Source of the DNA: JASHVB01 sp963762885
Lineage (GTDB): Bacteria; Pseudomonadota; Alphaproteobacteria; Acetobacterales; Acetobacteraceae
Length of the DNA stretch: 64,000 bases
NCBI GenBank assembly: GCA_963762885.1
Contig: CAVXNH010000052.1
Span: 134,113-198,112 of the forward strand
Reading direction: 5' to 3'
Shown: positions 27,468-36,555 of the stretch, in pieces
How the letters are laid out: each line of letters begins with the position of its first letter
How positions within the stretch are numbered: position 1 is the stretch's first letter
Program-made: the position numbers and the translations under genes
The notes under the pieces: model-generated
Databases searched by the model: none
What the model was told of the DNA's origin: nothing
What the model saw: only the letters and a program-made list of their open reading frames with translations

Positions 27468-28466
27468 ATGCACCGTATCCTCTCCGGCATCCAGCCCACC
27501 GGCATCGCCACGCTTGGCAACTATCTCGGGGCCATCCGCAACTGGGTGGCGCTCCAGCAAGAGCATGAGTGCCTGTATTGCGTGGTGGACCTGCACGCGA
27601 TCACCGAGTGGCAGGACCCGCACGAGCTGACCCGGCAGACGCGGGAGATGACGGCGGTGCTGCTGGCCTGCGGCATCGACCCGCACAAGCACATCCTGTT
27701 CCTGCAATCGGCGGTGCCGGCGCATGTGCGGCTGAGCTGGATCTTCAATTGCGTGGCGCGCATCGGCTGGCTGAACCGGATGACGCAGTTCAAGGACAAG
27801 GCGGGCAAGGACCGCGAGAACGCGTCGGCCGGGCTGTATGTGTATCCGAACCTGATGGCGGCCGACATCCTGGTCTACCACGCGACGGCGGTGCCGGTGG
27901 GCGAGGACCAGCGGCAGCATTTGGAGCTGGCCAACGACATCGGGGGGAAGTTCAACCACGACTATGGGGTGGAGTTCTTCCCTCGGATCGAGCCGCTGAT
28001 CCTGGGACCGGCGGCGCGGGTGATGAGCCTGCGCGACGGCACGAAGAAGATGTCGAAGTCCGACTCGTCGGATCAGAGCAGGATCAATTTGAACGACGAT
28101 CCGGATACGATCGCGCTGAAGGTGCGGCGGGCGAAGACCGATCCCGAGCCGTTGCCGTCGGAGCCTGCCGGGTTGGAGAAGCGGCCCGAGGCTCGCAACC
28201 TGGTGGGCATCTATGCGGCGATGGCCGACACCGACCATGCCGGCGTGCTGCGCGAGCATGGCGGCAAGGGGTTCGGGGCGTTCAAGGAGGCACTGTCGGC
28301 GTTGCTGGTGGAGAAGCTGCGGCCGATTGCCGCGGAGACGACGCGGCTGCTGGCCGATCCGGCGCAGATCGACTCGGTGCTGCGTGACGGTGCGGCGAGG
28401 GCCGCGGCGATCGCCGATCCGATCGTGGCGGAGGCCGAGCGGATCGTCGGGTTCTTGCGGCTGTAG
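27468..28466 (+). CDS. trpS: Tryptophanyl-tRNA synthetase
   Basis: This 332-residue class I synthetase charges tRNA-Trp. The HIGH-like motif is in PTGIATLGNYLGAI (residues 10-23) and KMSKS is at 194-198, with GEDQRQHLELANDI upstream of it. Length and order are normal. The gene is intact and monocistronic as far as can be seen; a palindromic repeat follows it and may act as its terminator. Confidence 0.97.
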   Translation: MHRILSGIQPTGIATLGNYLGAIRNWVALQQEHECLYCVVDLHAITEWQDPHELTRQTREMTAVLLACGIDPHKHILFLQSAVPAHVRLSWIFNCVARIGWLNRMTQFKDKAGKDRENASAGLYVYPNLMAADILVYHATAVPVGEDQRQHLELANDIGGKFNHDYGVEFFPRIEPLILGPAARVMSLRDGTKKMSKSDSSDQSRINLNDDPDTIALKVRRAKTDPEPLPSEPAGLEKRPEARNLVGIYAAMADTDHAGVLREHGGKGFGAFKEALSALLVEKLRPIAAETTRLLADPAQIDSVLRDGAARAAAIADPIVAEAERIVGFLRL

Positions 28467-28483
28467 CGTACTGTTATTGCGAG

Positions 28484-28620
28484 TTATACCAGCCCGCAAA
28501 ACGATTGACGTAGCAAAACGGCCGTCCCTACCCGTCATGGCCGGCACAAGGCCGGCCATGACGGGTAGGGACGGCCGTGCGAAGCGGTCGAGAATGAATC
28601 GTTCGGCGGGTTTGGTATTA
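28484..28620. repeat. MITE-like palindromic repeat, copy 2 (complete)
   Basis: This is the clearest copy: TTATACCAGCCCGCAAAACG at the left, its imperfect complement ending TTTGGTATTA at the right, and a perfect inner hairpin made of GGCCGTCCCTACCCGTCATGG and its complement around ACAAGG. The whole 137 bases fold back on themselves. No coding capacity. Confidence 0.9.
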
Positions 28621-28693
28621 GCCACCGGCCGTCGTCGGCACAGGAACCCTCCCCCCTTTGGGAGGGGGAGGCCTCTGTTTCTTGCTCGGAGCT

Positions 28694-29986
28694 CTACGCG
28701 GGCGCCACCACCGCGCCGCCGCGCGATGCGGCCGCGTCGATCGGGCGCCGCGTCATCGTCAGTGTCGCCGCGGCGCCGCATAGCGCCAGGATGCCGGTCA
28801 GCACGAAGCTGCCGTTGAAGCTGCCGGTCAGCGCCACGACATAGCCGGTGACGATCGGCCCCAGCATGCCGAAGGTGTTGCCGCCCAGCACGGTGATGCT
28901 GGGGACCTTGCCGATGTCGGCCCTGTTGTGCACCAGATCCGTTACCAGGGCGAAGTTCATCGCGCTCCCGGCGGCGCCGGCGGCGCGGGCGATGGTCAGC
29001 ACGACGACGATGGCCCACAGCGAGTCGAGTGCCGGCACCAGCAGGATGATGGCGTCGCTGACCAGCATCGCGGCGAGTAACAGGCGGCGCTTGCCGGCCA
29101 GGCGGCTGTCGTGCGTCAGCAGCCTGTCGCTGAGCAAACCGAGCAAAACGGCGACCACTGCGGCGATCCCGAAGGGCACGGCGGTCAGCATGCCGGCATT
29201 GAGCACGCTGAGCCCGCGCGAGGATTGCAGGTAGCTCGGCAGCCAGGTCAGCAGCATGTAGCCGCCGAAGACCTCGCAGCCTTGTGTGAGGAACAGTCCC
29301 CAGGTGGTGCGCCGCGCCAGCAGTTGCCACAGCGAGGCGGCGGGGCGTTCCGCCAGGTCGGGGTGAAGGGTGCCGTCGCGCTCGGCGAGGATGCGGGAAC
29401 GTTCCGGCGGCGAGAGCCAGCGCACGCGTTCCGGCTTGTCGAAGACCAGCAGCCAGGCGAGCAACCAGATGAACCCCATGCTGCCGGCGACGAAGAACCC
29501 GGCGCGCCAACCGAAGGCGCTGACCACCGCGGCGATCGCCACCGCCCCGATTGCCGGGCCGGCGGCGGCGCCGGCGCCGAAGACGGCATTGGCGAGACCA
29601 CGCTCCGAGGCGGGGAACCACTCGCGAATGATGCGGTTGGATGCAGGCCAGCTTGTGGATTCGCCCATGCCCATGACGATGCGGGTCAGCGCCATGAACC
29701 AGTAGCCGGTGGCCAGCCCGGTGAGCATGGTCGCCGCCGACCAAACGCCAATGCCGGCGGCGTTGACGATCTTGCCACCGAAGCGATCGACCAGCAGGCC
29801 GACCGGGATCAGGCAGACCACGTACATCCACAGGAAGGACGACAGCAGGTAGCCCATCGCAACGGGGGACAGGCCGAACTCGGTCGAGATCGGCTTGGCT
29901 GCGACGGAGAGCGCGACACGGTCGGCGTAGTTGATCGCCGTCAGCGTGAACAGGAAGACGAAGATCCAGACGCGTCGATAGTGCAT
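28694..29986 (-). CDS. MFS transporter, ACS (anion:cation symporter)-like
   Basis: This 430-residue permease with about 12 transmembrane helices starts at the ATG at 29986. INYADRVALSVAAKPI at the end of helix 1, LPVGLLVDRFGGK between helices 2 and 3 and GMGESTSWPASNRIIREWFPASERG in the loop to helix 5 fit the ACS family (hexuronate, phthalate or similar organic acid uptake). A GGGGGAAAC ribosome site precedes the start. It is divergent from the TauD-like gene, with which it may share a promoter region and a substrate. Confidence 0.92.
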   Translation of the reverse strand: MHYRRVWIFVFLFTLTAINYADRVALSVAAKPISTEFGLSPVAMGYLLSSFLWMYVVCLIPVGLLVDRFGGKIVNAAGIGVWSAATMLTGLATGYWFMALTRIVMGMGESTSWPASNRIIREWFPASERGLANAVFGAGAAAGPAIGAVAIAAVVSAFGWRAGFFVAGSMGFIWLLAWLLVFDKPERVRWLSPPERSRILAERDGTLHPDLAERPAASLWQLLARRTTWGLFLTQGCEVFGGYMLLTWLPSYLQSSRGLSVLNAGMLTAVPFGIAAVVAVLLGLLSDRLLTHDSRLAGKRRLLLAAMLVSDAIILLVPALDSLWAIVVVLTIARAAGAAGSAMNFALVTDLVHNRADIGKVPSITVLGGNTFGMLGPIVTGYVVALTGSFNGSFVLTGILALCGAAATLTMTRRPIDAAASRGGAVVAPA

Positions 29987-30120
29987 CGGCGTTGTTTCCC
30001 CCTGCGGCGTGTTGGGGTTTGAATGGGGTGACCGTGTCAAAGGCATGCTCGCGACCGGGCAGGTTTCCGGCCGGCCAGCATTGTCACTATGATACTGGCG
30101 CGCCTGACGGGAGGACGACA

Positions 30121-30936
30121 ATGACCGCACTGACGATCACCAAACTGCATCCCTCGCTGGGTGCGGAGATCGGCGGCATCGATCTCAGCCAGCCGTCCGA
30201 CACCGCCACGCGGGAGGCGCTGTCGAATGCGTTGGCGGAGCATTTGGCTTTGGTGTTTCGCGATCAGCGGCTGACGCCGCCGCAATATCTGGCTGCCGCG
30301 TCCGCCTTCGGTCCGCCGATGCGGCAGCATTATTCGCAGCACAACATGCCGGACTTTCCGGATGTCGGGTTGGTGTGGCACCGCAATGGACAGCAGCCGG
30401 CCGAGCGCTGGCACACCGACCATACCAACCGCGAATGTCCGCCGGCGGCGACGTTGCTGTACGGGGTGGAGATTCCGTCGGCCGGCGGCGGCACCAGCGT
30501 GGCCAACATGCGCGCCGCCTATGCCGCGTTGCCGGACGACGAGCGTGCCCGCCTCGACACGCTGAGCACGATCAACAGCCTGGACGAAGGCAAGACCGAT
30601 ACGCTGGCAGAAGACCGCGAGAAGTTCGGCAAACCGATCGTGCATCCGATGGTGCGCACGCATCCCTTGCATGGCTCGCGTGCGGTGTATTTTCACGTGA
30701 CGAAAGCGATGTGCATCGACGGCATGACGCCGGAGTCCAGCAAGGCCTATATGAACGAGTTGTTGGAACGGATGATCCGACCGGAGATTGTCTATCATCA
30801 TGTGTGGCGCAAAGGCGACGTTCTGGTGATCGACGATCGCGCGACGATGCACCGGGCACACGGAGATTATGACCGCAGCCAGAGCCGGGTGCTGTGGCGG
30901 ATCATTGCGGAGGGCGATCGGCCGCGATTGGCCTGA
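30121..30936 (+). CDS. TauD/TfdA-family 2-oxoglutarate-dependent dioxygenase
   Basis: This 271-residue non-heme iron enzyme has the HxD half of the facial triad as His98-Thr-Asp100 (WHTDH) and the distal His in ATMHRAHGDY near residue 244, followed by Arg256 in RSQSRVLWR for 2-oxoglutarate. N-terminal GAEIGGIDLSQP is typical. It hydroxylates and often cleaves an organic sulfonate, ether or similar substrate. Its pairing with the divergent MFS gene suggests uptake plus oxidation of one compound. Confidence 0.93.
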   Translation: MTALTITKLHPSLGAEIGGIDLSQPSDTATREALSNALAEHLALVFRDQRLTPPQYLAAASAFGPPMRQHYSQHNMPDFPDVGLVWHRNGQQPAERWHTDHTNRECPPAATLLYGVEIPSAGGGTSVANMRAAYAALPDDERARLDTLSTINSLDEGKTDTLAEDREKFGKPIVHPMVRTHPLHGSRAVYFHVTKAMCIDGMTPESSKAYMNELLERMIRPEIVYHHVWRKGDVLVIDDRATMHRAHGDYDRSQSRVLWRIIAEGDRPRLA

Positions 30937-30976
30937 ACGGCTTTGCGGGACCGCCGTGCTGGTGCATGCTGCGGCC

Positions 30977-31599
30977 ATGTCAGACCTGCGCCGCATCACC
31001 GTCTATACCGACTACAAGAGTCGTACGCCTATCTGGCCAAGGACCTGGCATACGAGTTGGAGCATGAGTTTCCGGTGCGCCTGGAGATTCTGCCCTACGT
31101 GTTGGACATCCCCAGCTTCCTCGGTTCGGCGCGGGTCGATGCGGACGGGACGGTGCTGGAGCAAAATCGCAACGCGCATCAGTGGCGGCGGGTGAAGTAC
31201 AGCTACATGGATTGCCGCAGGGCAGCGCGGAAGCGCGGGCTGACGATCCGCGGGCCACAAAAGATCTGGGATTCTGCATTGGCCGCGGCCGGCATGCTGT
31301 ATGCGCAACGTTCTGGCGATGCGGTGTTCCGCCGCTATCACGACCTGGTGTTCGAGCGCTTCTGGCTGCGTGCCCTGGACATCGAAGACGTCGCGGCGAT
31401 CGGTGCCGTGTTGACTGAGGCAGGCGCGGAGGGCGACGGCTTCGCTGCGTACGCCGAGGCGGGACGCGCCGAGGTGGCGCGGATCAGCCGTGCCGCTGAA
31501 GAACAGGGTGTGTTCGGGGTACCCAGTTTTGTCCTGGATGGCGAATTGTTCTGGGGCCGCGAGCATCTACCCGACATCAGAGACATGCTGGCGGCCTAG
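30977..31599 (+). CDS. DsbA-family thioredoxin-like protein, HCCA isomerase-like (one frameshift)
   Basis: This protein of about 207 residues starts at ATG 30977 (MSDLRRITVYTDYKS), after which an indel near 31022 moves the frame to PYAYLAKDLAYELE. The Ser/Pro pair in place of a CxxC site, plus the C-terminal GVFGVPSFVLDGELFWGREHL, match 2-hydroxychromene-2-carboxylate isomerase-like GST-kappa proteins. The cis-Pro loop (GVPSF) is present. It may isomerise aromatic breakdown products with glutathione. Confidence 0.85.
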
Positions 31600-31639
31600 C
31601 CGCGTTCGAACGGCTGACGCGCAGGGAGGGGCAAACCAA

Positions 31640-32701
31640 TTGGCCACGTTGGCGTTGCGTAAGCTGCGCAAGAGCTTCGGTGCGGTTGAGGTCGTCCCCG
31701 GGATCGACCTCGATGTGGCGGAGCACGAATTCGTTGTGCTGGTCGGGCCGAGCGGCTGCGGCAAGAGCACGATCCTGCGCATGATCGCCGGCCTGGAGGA
31801 GCCGACGTCCGGCGACATCCTGATTGACGGCGCCGTGGTGACCCACCGCGAGCCCAAGGACCGCGACATCGCCATGGTGTTTCAGGACTATGCGCTGTAT
31901 CCGCACATGACGGTGGCGGACAACATGGCGTTCGCGCTGCGCTATCGGCATGTCAAGCGCGCAGCGATCCGCAGCCGCGTGGCCGATGTGGCACGGATGC
32001 TGGAGATCGAGAAATTGCTGCACCGGACGCCTCGGCAATTGTCAGGCGGGCAGCGGCAACGCGTCGCCATGGGGCGGGCCATCGTGCGCGATCCGAAGTT
32101 GTTTCTGTTCGACGAGCCGCTGTCCAACCTGGACGCCAAGCTGCGGGTGCAGATGCGCACCGAGTTGCGCAAGTTGCGGGTCGCGGTGCCGACCACGACG
32201 ATCTACGTGACGCATGATCAGGTGGAGGCAATGACGCTGGCCGACCGGATCGTCATCCTGAACCACGGGCGGATCGAACAGATCGGGACGCCGGAGGAAG
32301 TGTACGAGACGCCGGCTTCGGCTTTCGTCGCCAGCTTCATCGGCGCGCCGGCGATGAACCTGCTGCCGGCGCGGCTGGCGCAAGGCCAGGTGACGCTGGC
32401 GGATGACAGTGTGCTGCCGGTGTCGGTCGCAGGCGCTGGGGATGTGCTGTGCGGAGTGCGGCCGGAGGAGCTTGTCTGGGTGCCGCCGGGCGTGACTCCG
32501 GTGGGTGCCTGTTTGCACGGCACCGCACTGACCGTCGAACCGCTGGGTGCGGACACGCTGGTCACGCTGCTGGTGGCGGACACCGAGATCTCCTGCCGCC
32601 TGCCGCCGCGTAGCGTGCGCCGGGCGGGAGAAGCGTTGACGTTGACGCTCGATCCGGCGCGGCTGCATCTGTTCGATCGCGCCAGCGGCCGGCGCTTGTA
32701 A
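31640..32701 (+). CDS. ABC transporter ATP-binding protein, UgpC/MalK type
   Basis: This 353-residue ATPase has Walker A GPSGCGKST at 36-44, Q-loop FQDYALYPHMTV near 81-92, signature LSGGQ at 134-138, Walker B LFLFDEP at 154-160 and the H-loop YVTHDQ near 193. The C-terminal TOBE-type regulatory domain follows. The start is probably TTG at 31640 behind GGGAGGGG. It energises the import system encoded directly downstream. Confidence 0.94.
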   Translation: MATLALRKLRKSFGAVEVVPGIDLDVAEHEFVVLVGPSGCGKSTILRMIAGLEEPTSGDILIDGAVVTHREPKDRDIAMVFQDYALYPHMTVADNMAFALRYRHVKRAAIRSRVADVARMLEIEKLLHRTPRQLSGGQRQRVAMGRAIVRDPKLFLFDEPLSNLDAKLRVQMRTELRKLRVAVPTTTIYVTHDQVEAMTLADRIVILNHGRIEQIGTPEEVYETPASAFVASFIGAPAMNLLPARLAQGQVTLADDSVLPVSVAGAGDVLCGVRPEELVWVPPGVTPVGACLHGTALTVEPLGADTLVTLLVADTEISCRLPPRSVRRAGEALTLTLDPARLHLFDRASGRRL

Positions 32702-32721
32702 GAATCCAAGGGAGGAACACA

Positions 32722-33967
32722 ATGAAGCGGCGTACATTCCTGGCGGGCACGGCGGCGGCGGCTCTGGCTCGGCCGGCCATTGCCCAGGGCAATAAGAAGC
32801 TGACGTTCCTGAGTTGGAACATTGTCGATCAGGCGGCGATGTTCAAAACCTGGTTCGCCGATTTCAGCAGCGCGCATGGCGGCGTGGATATCGAGTGGCT
32901 CGACAAGAAGGGGCCGGATCTGCCGCCGTTCTACCAGACCCAGCTTGCCGCCGGGACGCCGCCGGATGTGGTCGATCTGCAAGGCGGGATCGGCATCGAA
33001 TATGCCGCACAGGGGGCGTTGCTCGATCTGACGCCGTATCTTAGTGCGCATCCCGATGTGAAGGCGCGGTTCAATCCCGACTACCTCAATAACTGGGTGT
33101 GGGAGGGCAAGAACTGGCTGGTGCCGTTCTATATCGCCAAGACCTTGCTGTTCTACAACAAGCCGCTGTTCCAGAAGGCCGGGCTCGCCGGACCGGCGAC
33201 CAGCTTCGATGAACTGCTGTCGCACGCAGCGAAGATCGGTTCCGGCGGCGAGGATCAGACCGGCTTCCTGACGTTGAACTTCGACTGGCTGTACTGGGCG
33301 CTGTTCCGCATGAACAATATCGAGCTGCTGACGCCCGATTTGAAGCAGGTCGCGTTCAACACGCCGCAGATGATCGAGGTGCTGGAGAAATTCGCCAAGG
33401 CCACCGCGGGAACCGCGGTCAATAAGATCTCCTGGACCGGCCGGTGGATCGAGCCGTTGGGTGCGTTCGCCTCCGGCAAGGTAGGCATGCTGAACGCGCA
33501 TTCGGCGGCGTATTTCTTCCTAAAGGGTCAGGCGGCGTGGCTGAATGCGGACACGCTTGGCGTGGCCGAACTGCCGGGCAACTGGTCGGTGCCGACGCTA
33601 CACGGTTACGGCGATTTCCAAAGGCACCAAGGATCCCGACCTGGCCTGGGCTTTTGTCGAGTTCGTCACGGCGAAGAAGCAGGCGCAGGCGATGGCGGAC
33701 AGCCGGCGCATCCTGACCGGCTATACCGACGTGGACAAGGAACTGATGGCGCGCGTGCAGAAGGACGAGCCGCTGGCCTATGCGGTGTTGCAGACCCAGC
33801 TTGAGCATACCGACAAGCTGTGCGGCAACTGGCCGCTGCCGAACGACAGCCGCATCAAGGATGCGTTCTGGCCAGAGGTGCAGAACGCGGTGCTCGGCCG
33901 CAAGGACGCCAAGACCGCGATGGATGAGGCGAGCAAAAAGGTGGCGCGCGAAATGAGGCGGGCGTGA
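32722..33967 (+). CDS. Extracellular solute-binding protein family 1 (one frameshift)
   Basis: This periplasmic binding protein of about 415 residues for a sugar or glycerol-phosphate-type ABC importer has the Tat-like signal MKRRTFLAGTAAAALARPAIAQ. Family features are PPFYQTQLAAGTPPDVVDLQGG, LVPFYIAKTLLFYNKPLFQKAG and SWTGRWIEPLGAFASGKVGM. An indel near 33618 separates LHGYG from ISKGTKDPDLAWAFVEFVTA. It lies between the ATPase and two permease genes, completing a standard five-part importer. Confidence 0.92.
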
Positions 33968-33973
33968 CAAAAC

Positions 33974-34000
33974 AACCTCTCCCGCTTCGCGGGAGAGGTT
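33974..34000. repeat. Palindromic repeat family 2, short copy
   Basis: AACCTCTCCCGCTTCGCGGGAGAGGTT is a near-perfect 27-base palindrome placed between the binding-protein gene and the first permease gene, a few bases before the permease ATG. It could reduce readthrough or stabilise the upstream mRNA. Confidence 0.85.
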
Positions 34001-34004
34001 TAGA

Positions 34005-34891
34005 ATGACCCGGCGCGGCCGGCGGGCTGTGTTGGTCGCCTGCTTCCTCGCGCCCTCGCTGCTGATCTTCTTCGTTTACCGCATCCTGCCGCTGATCTGG
34101 AACGTGGTGCTGTCGTTCGAGTACTGGTCGCCGCTGAAGCCCGCGACGTGGGCGGGGTGGGACAACTACGAGCGAGATGCTGCAGGACGACGACGTGTTC
34201 TGGACCGCGTTATGGAACACGCTGATCTTCCTCGGTTCGCAGCCGATCGCCATCGCGCTGGCGCTGGGCATCGCGCTGCTGGTGAACAGCGACCTGAAGG
34301 GCGCCAGCGTCTATCGCACCATCGTCTTTCTGTCTTATCCGCTGATGACCGTCGCGGTCGCGATCATCTGGCGCTGGATGTACAACGAACATGGCGGGCT
34401 GATCAATTACGTGCTGCGCCAGCTCGGCGTCATCCATCAGCCGATCGCGTTCCTCGATTCCTTCGCCTGGGCGTTGCCCAGCACGATCGTCGCCAATACC
34501 TGGCAGGTGCTGGGCTTTTTCATGATCGTCCTGCTGTCCGGGCTGCAGAACATCCCGCCGCATCTGTATGAGGCCGCGCGCGTGGACGGCGCCCCGGCCT
34601 GCGCGCGCTTCTTCCGCATCACCGTGCCCATGCTGCGGCCGGCGCTGTTCCTGTGCCTGGTGATCGGCATGCTGAACTCGTTCTCCGCCTTCGACCTGAT
34701 CTACGTGATGACCAACGGCGGCCCGGGCCACGCCACCGAGCTGCTGATCACCTACATCTACAAGGAAGGGTTCGGCGAGACCCGGTTCGACTACGCCGCC
34801 GCGCTGACCGTCGCGCAGTTCGCCATGCTGATGCTGCTTGACCTGGATCGCTCATCGCGCGGTCGGCGGCAATGCGGGAGCGATCGAATGA
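34005..34891 (+). CDS. ABC transporter permease, UgpA/MalF type (two frameshifts)
   Basis: This inner-membrane permease of about 295 residues has six helices. The first helix (VLVACFLAPSLLIFFVYRILP) is in one frame; after an indel near 34174 the rest follows (TALWNTLIFLGSQPIAIALALGIALL, the EAA loop EAARVDGAPACARFFRITVPML). A second indel near 34840 hides the end, WIAHRAVGGNAGAIE with TGA at 34889. That stop overlaps the next start (ATGA), so the two permeases are coupled. Confidence 0.9.
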
Positions 34892-35710
34892 CCAGCCGTC
34901 GACACCGGCTGCTGTGGTTGCGGCACTCCGCGCTGGTGGTGATGTCGGTCGTCATGCTGGCGCCGTTCTACTGGGTGCTGAAGACCGCGATCACCGGCGA
35001 GAACATCTATCGCCTATCCGCCGCACCTGTGGCCGGTGCGGCCGCATCTGTTCAACTTCGTCGACGTCTGGTACTCGATTCCGTTCCCGCGCTATCTGTT
35101 CAACAGCGTCGTCGTCTCGCTGATCGCGGTGGTGGGTAACCTGGTGCTGAATGCGATGGCCGGCTACGCGCTGACGTTGCCGTTCATCGGCCGGCGATCG
35201 GTGATCGTGCTGCTGCTGTCCTGCACGCTGATTCCGTTCCAGGCGACGATCATCCCCGCCTATCTGATCACCGCGCATCTCGGATTGCTGAACTCCTATC
35301 TCGGCCTCGCGCTGCCGCTGCTTTCGACCATCGTCTGCATCTTCATTTTCAAGGCCAGCTTCGACGCGGTGCCGCGCTCGCTGATCGATGCGGCGCGGAT
35401 CGATGGTCTGGGCGAGCTGCGCATCCTGTTGCGAGTCATGCTGCCGCTCTCGACCGCTGCGATCGCGACCAACGTGGTGTTGTCATTCATCTGGTCGTGG
35501 AACAACTTCCTGTGGCCGCTGATCATCACGCGATCGCCGGACATGCAGACCCTGCCGTTGGGTCTGGCGCGGTTCCTGTCCTACATGGAGGATACCACCG
35601 GTGCGCTCTACGCCTTCGTCGTCATGGTGCTGGCGCCTGGATTGCTGGTGTTCCTGATGGCGCAATCGGCGTTCATGCGCGGGCTGACCACGGGAGCGAC
35701 CAAGGGATGA
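34888..35710 (+). CDS. ABC transporter permease, UgpE/MalG type (one frameshift)
   Basis: This second permease of the importer has about 274 residues and six helices. The N-terminus MTSRRHRLLWLRHSALVVMS is in one frame; an extra base near 35012 shifts to YPPHLWPVRPHLFNFVDVWY and beyond. The EAA-type loop is SLIDAARIDGLGELRILLRVMLPL. The C-terminus overlaps the start of a small protein gene by 4 bases. Confidence 0.91.
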
Positions 35711-36084
35711 ACTGGCGGCGCGCACTGCGGAGCAGATTTGTGGTCGTGCCGGTGATCATCGCGGTGACGGTAGGGGTGTGGAATTCTTACGTGGCGCTGC
35801 ACGCCCATGGAGTGCTGGAAGGGCGCGTGGTCGATGCGGCGGGTCATCCGGTCGATGGCGCCACGGTGGTGCTGTTCACGCATGATTTCGTAACCCAGGT
35901 GGAAAAGGCGCACACCCGCACGGACGCGACGGGCGCGTTCCGCTTCAACGGCAACGACTCGCACTTGATCCAGCTCCAGGCGCAGGACGGCGCCGTCACA
36001 TCGCCGCGGGTTACCATCCGGTTGTGGTTTCGCGCGCAGGACCGTGTGCTGCAGCAGCCTCTGCGGCTCGCGCCGGCAGCGTGA
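35707..36084 (+). CDS. Carboxypeptidase-regulatory-like small membrane-anchored protein
   Basis: This 125-residue protein has an N-terminal transmembrane helix (FVVVPVIIAVTVGVWNSYVAL) and then one Ig-like CarboxypepD_reg domain (GVLEGRVVDAAGHPVDGATVVLF, TRTDATGAFRFNG, HLIQLQAQ). It starts within the stop codon of the upstream permease gene, so it is probably the last gene of the ABC operon. The periplasmic domain might bind the importer substrate or the envelope. This is an unusual partner for an ABC importer. Confidence 0.75.
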   Translation: MNWRRALRSRFVVVPVIIAVTVGVWNSYVALHAHGVLEGRVVDAAGHPVDGATVVLFTHDFVTQVEKAHTRTDATGAFRFNGNDSHLIQLQAQDGAVTSPRVTIRLWFRAQDRVLQQPLRLAPAA

Positions 36085-36095
36085 ACTGTTGTTGT

Positions 36096-36262
36096 GATAC
36101 CGGGCCGCCGAACGATCGACTCCTGAGCGTTTCGCACGGCCCGCCCCGACCCGTCATGGCCGGGCTCTTGACCCGGCCATCTGTCGCGGCACCGTGCGGC
36201 ATAGATGGCCGGGTCAAGCCCGGCCATGACGGTTGGGGCGGTCTGTGCGCAACGGGCCTCGC
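36096..36262. repeat. MITE-like palindromic repeat, copy 3 (longer variant)
   Basis: ATACCGGGCCGCCGAACGAT begins a variant in which two GGCCGGG-TTGACCC-type palindromes flank a GC-rich spacer (TCTGTCGCGGCACCGTGCGG). It ends in GGTTGGGGCGGTCTGTGCGC. It lies between the convergent ABC operon and the HiPIP gene. Confidence 0.75.
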
Positions 36263-36278
36263 AATGACAGGGGATTTC

Positions 36279-36524
36279 TCAATCCGGCAGATCGAATAGC
36301 CGGCACCATCCGTTCGGACTGATATCGCCGTCCACCACCTGGCATGATCGAGGCTTGCGAAAGAACGTGCATCCGATGCAGCTCAGACCGCCGCGCGGGG
36401 TGGTCTGATACTGTGCTGCCGCCTGCGATATCTTCACGGGCGTCTGCGCTGCGGCGCCGCGCCAACCACCAACGCTAAGCGCGATCAAAAGCGACCGTCG
36501 CAACAGCCCGAACTGCTCACCCAT
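36279..36524 (-). CDS. High-potential iron-sulfur protein (HiPIP)-like
   Basis: This 81-residue exported protein has an Arg-Arg-containing leader (LRRSLLIALSVGG) cut near AAAQ. The mature part is HiPIP-like: ISQAAAQYQTTPRGGLSC, then Cys49, Cys52, Cys61 and Cys74 with the GDISPNGWC signature. Four Cys would hold one 4Fe-4S cluster as a periplasmic electron carrier. HiPIPs are common in purple bacteria and some Acetobacteraceae. It is directly downstream of an amidohydrolase gene on the same strand. Confidence 0.85.
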   Translation of the reverse strand: MGEQFGLLRRSLLIALSVGGWRGAAAQTPVKISQAAAQYQTTPRGGLSCIGCTFFRKPRSCQVVDGDISPNGWCRLFDLPD

Positions 36525-36555
36525 CGACGACGCGAAACGCCCGACGCTCTCCGAC

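Noticed and set aside
27264..29831. An 855-codon minus-strand frame across trpS and the MFS gene
   Set aside because: It runs antisense to trpS and out of frame through the MFS gene; composition is Arg/Pro/His-rich and it has no recognisable domain.
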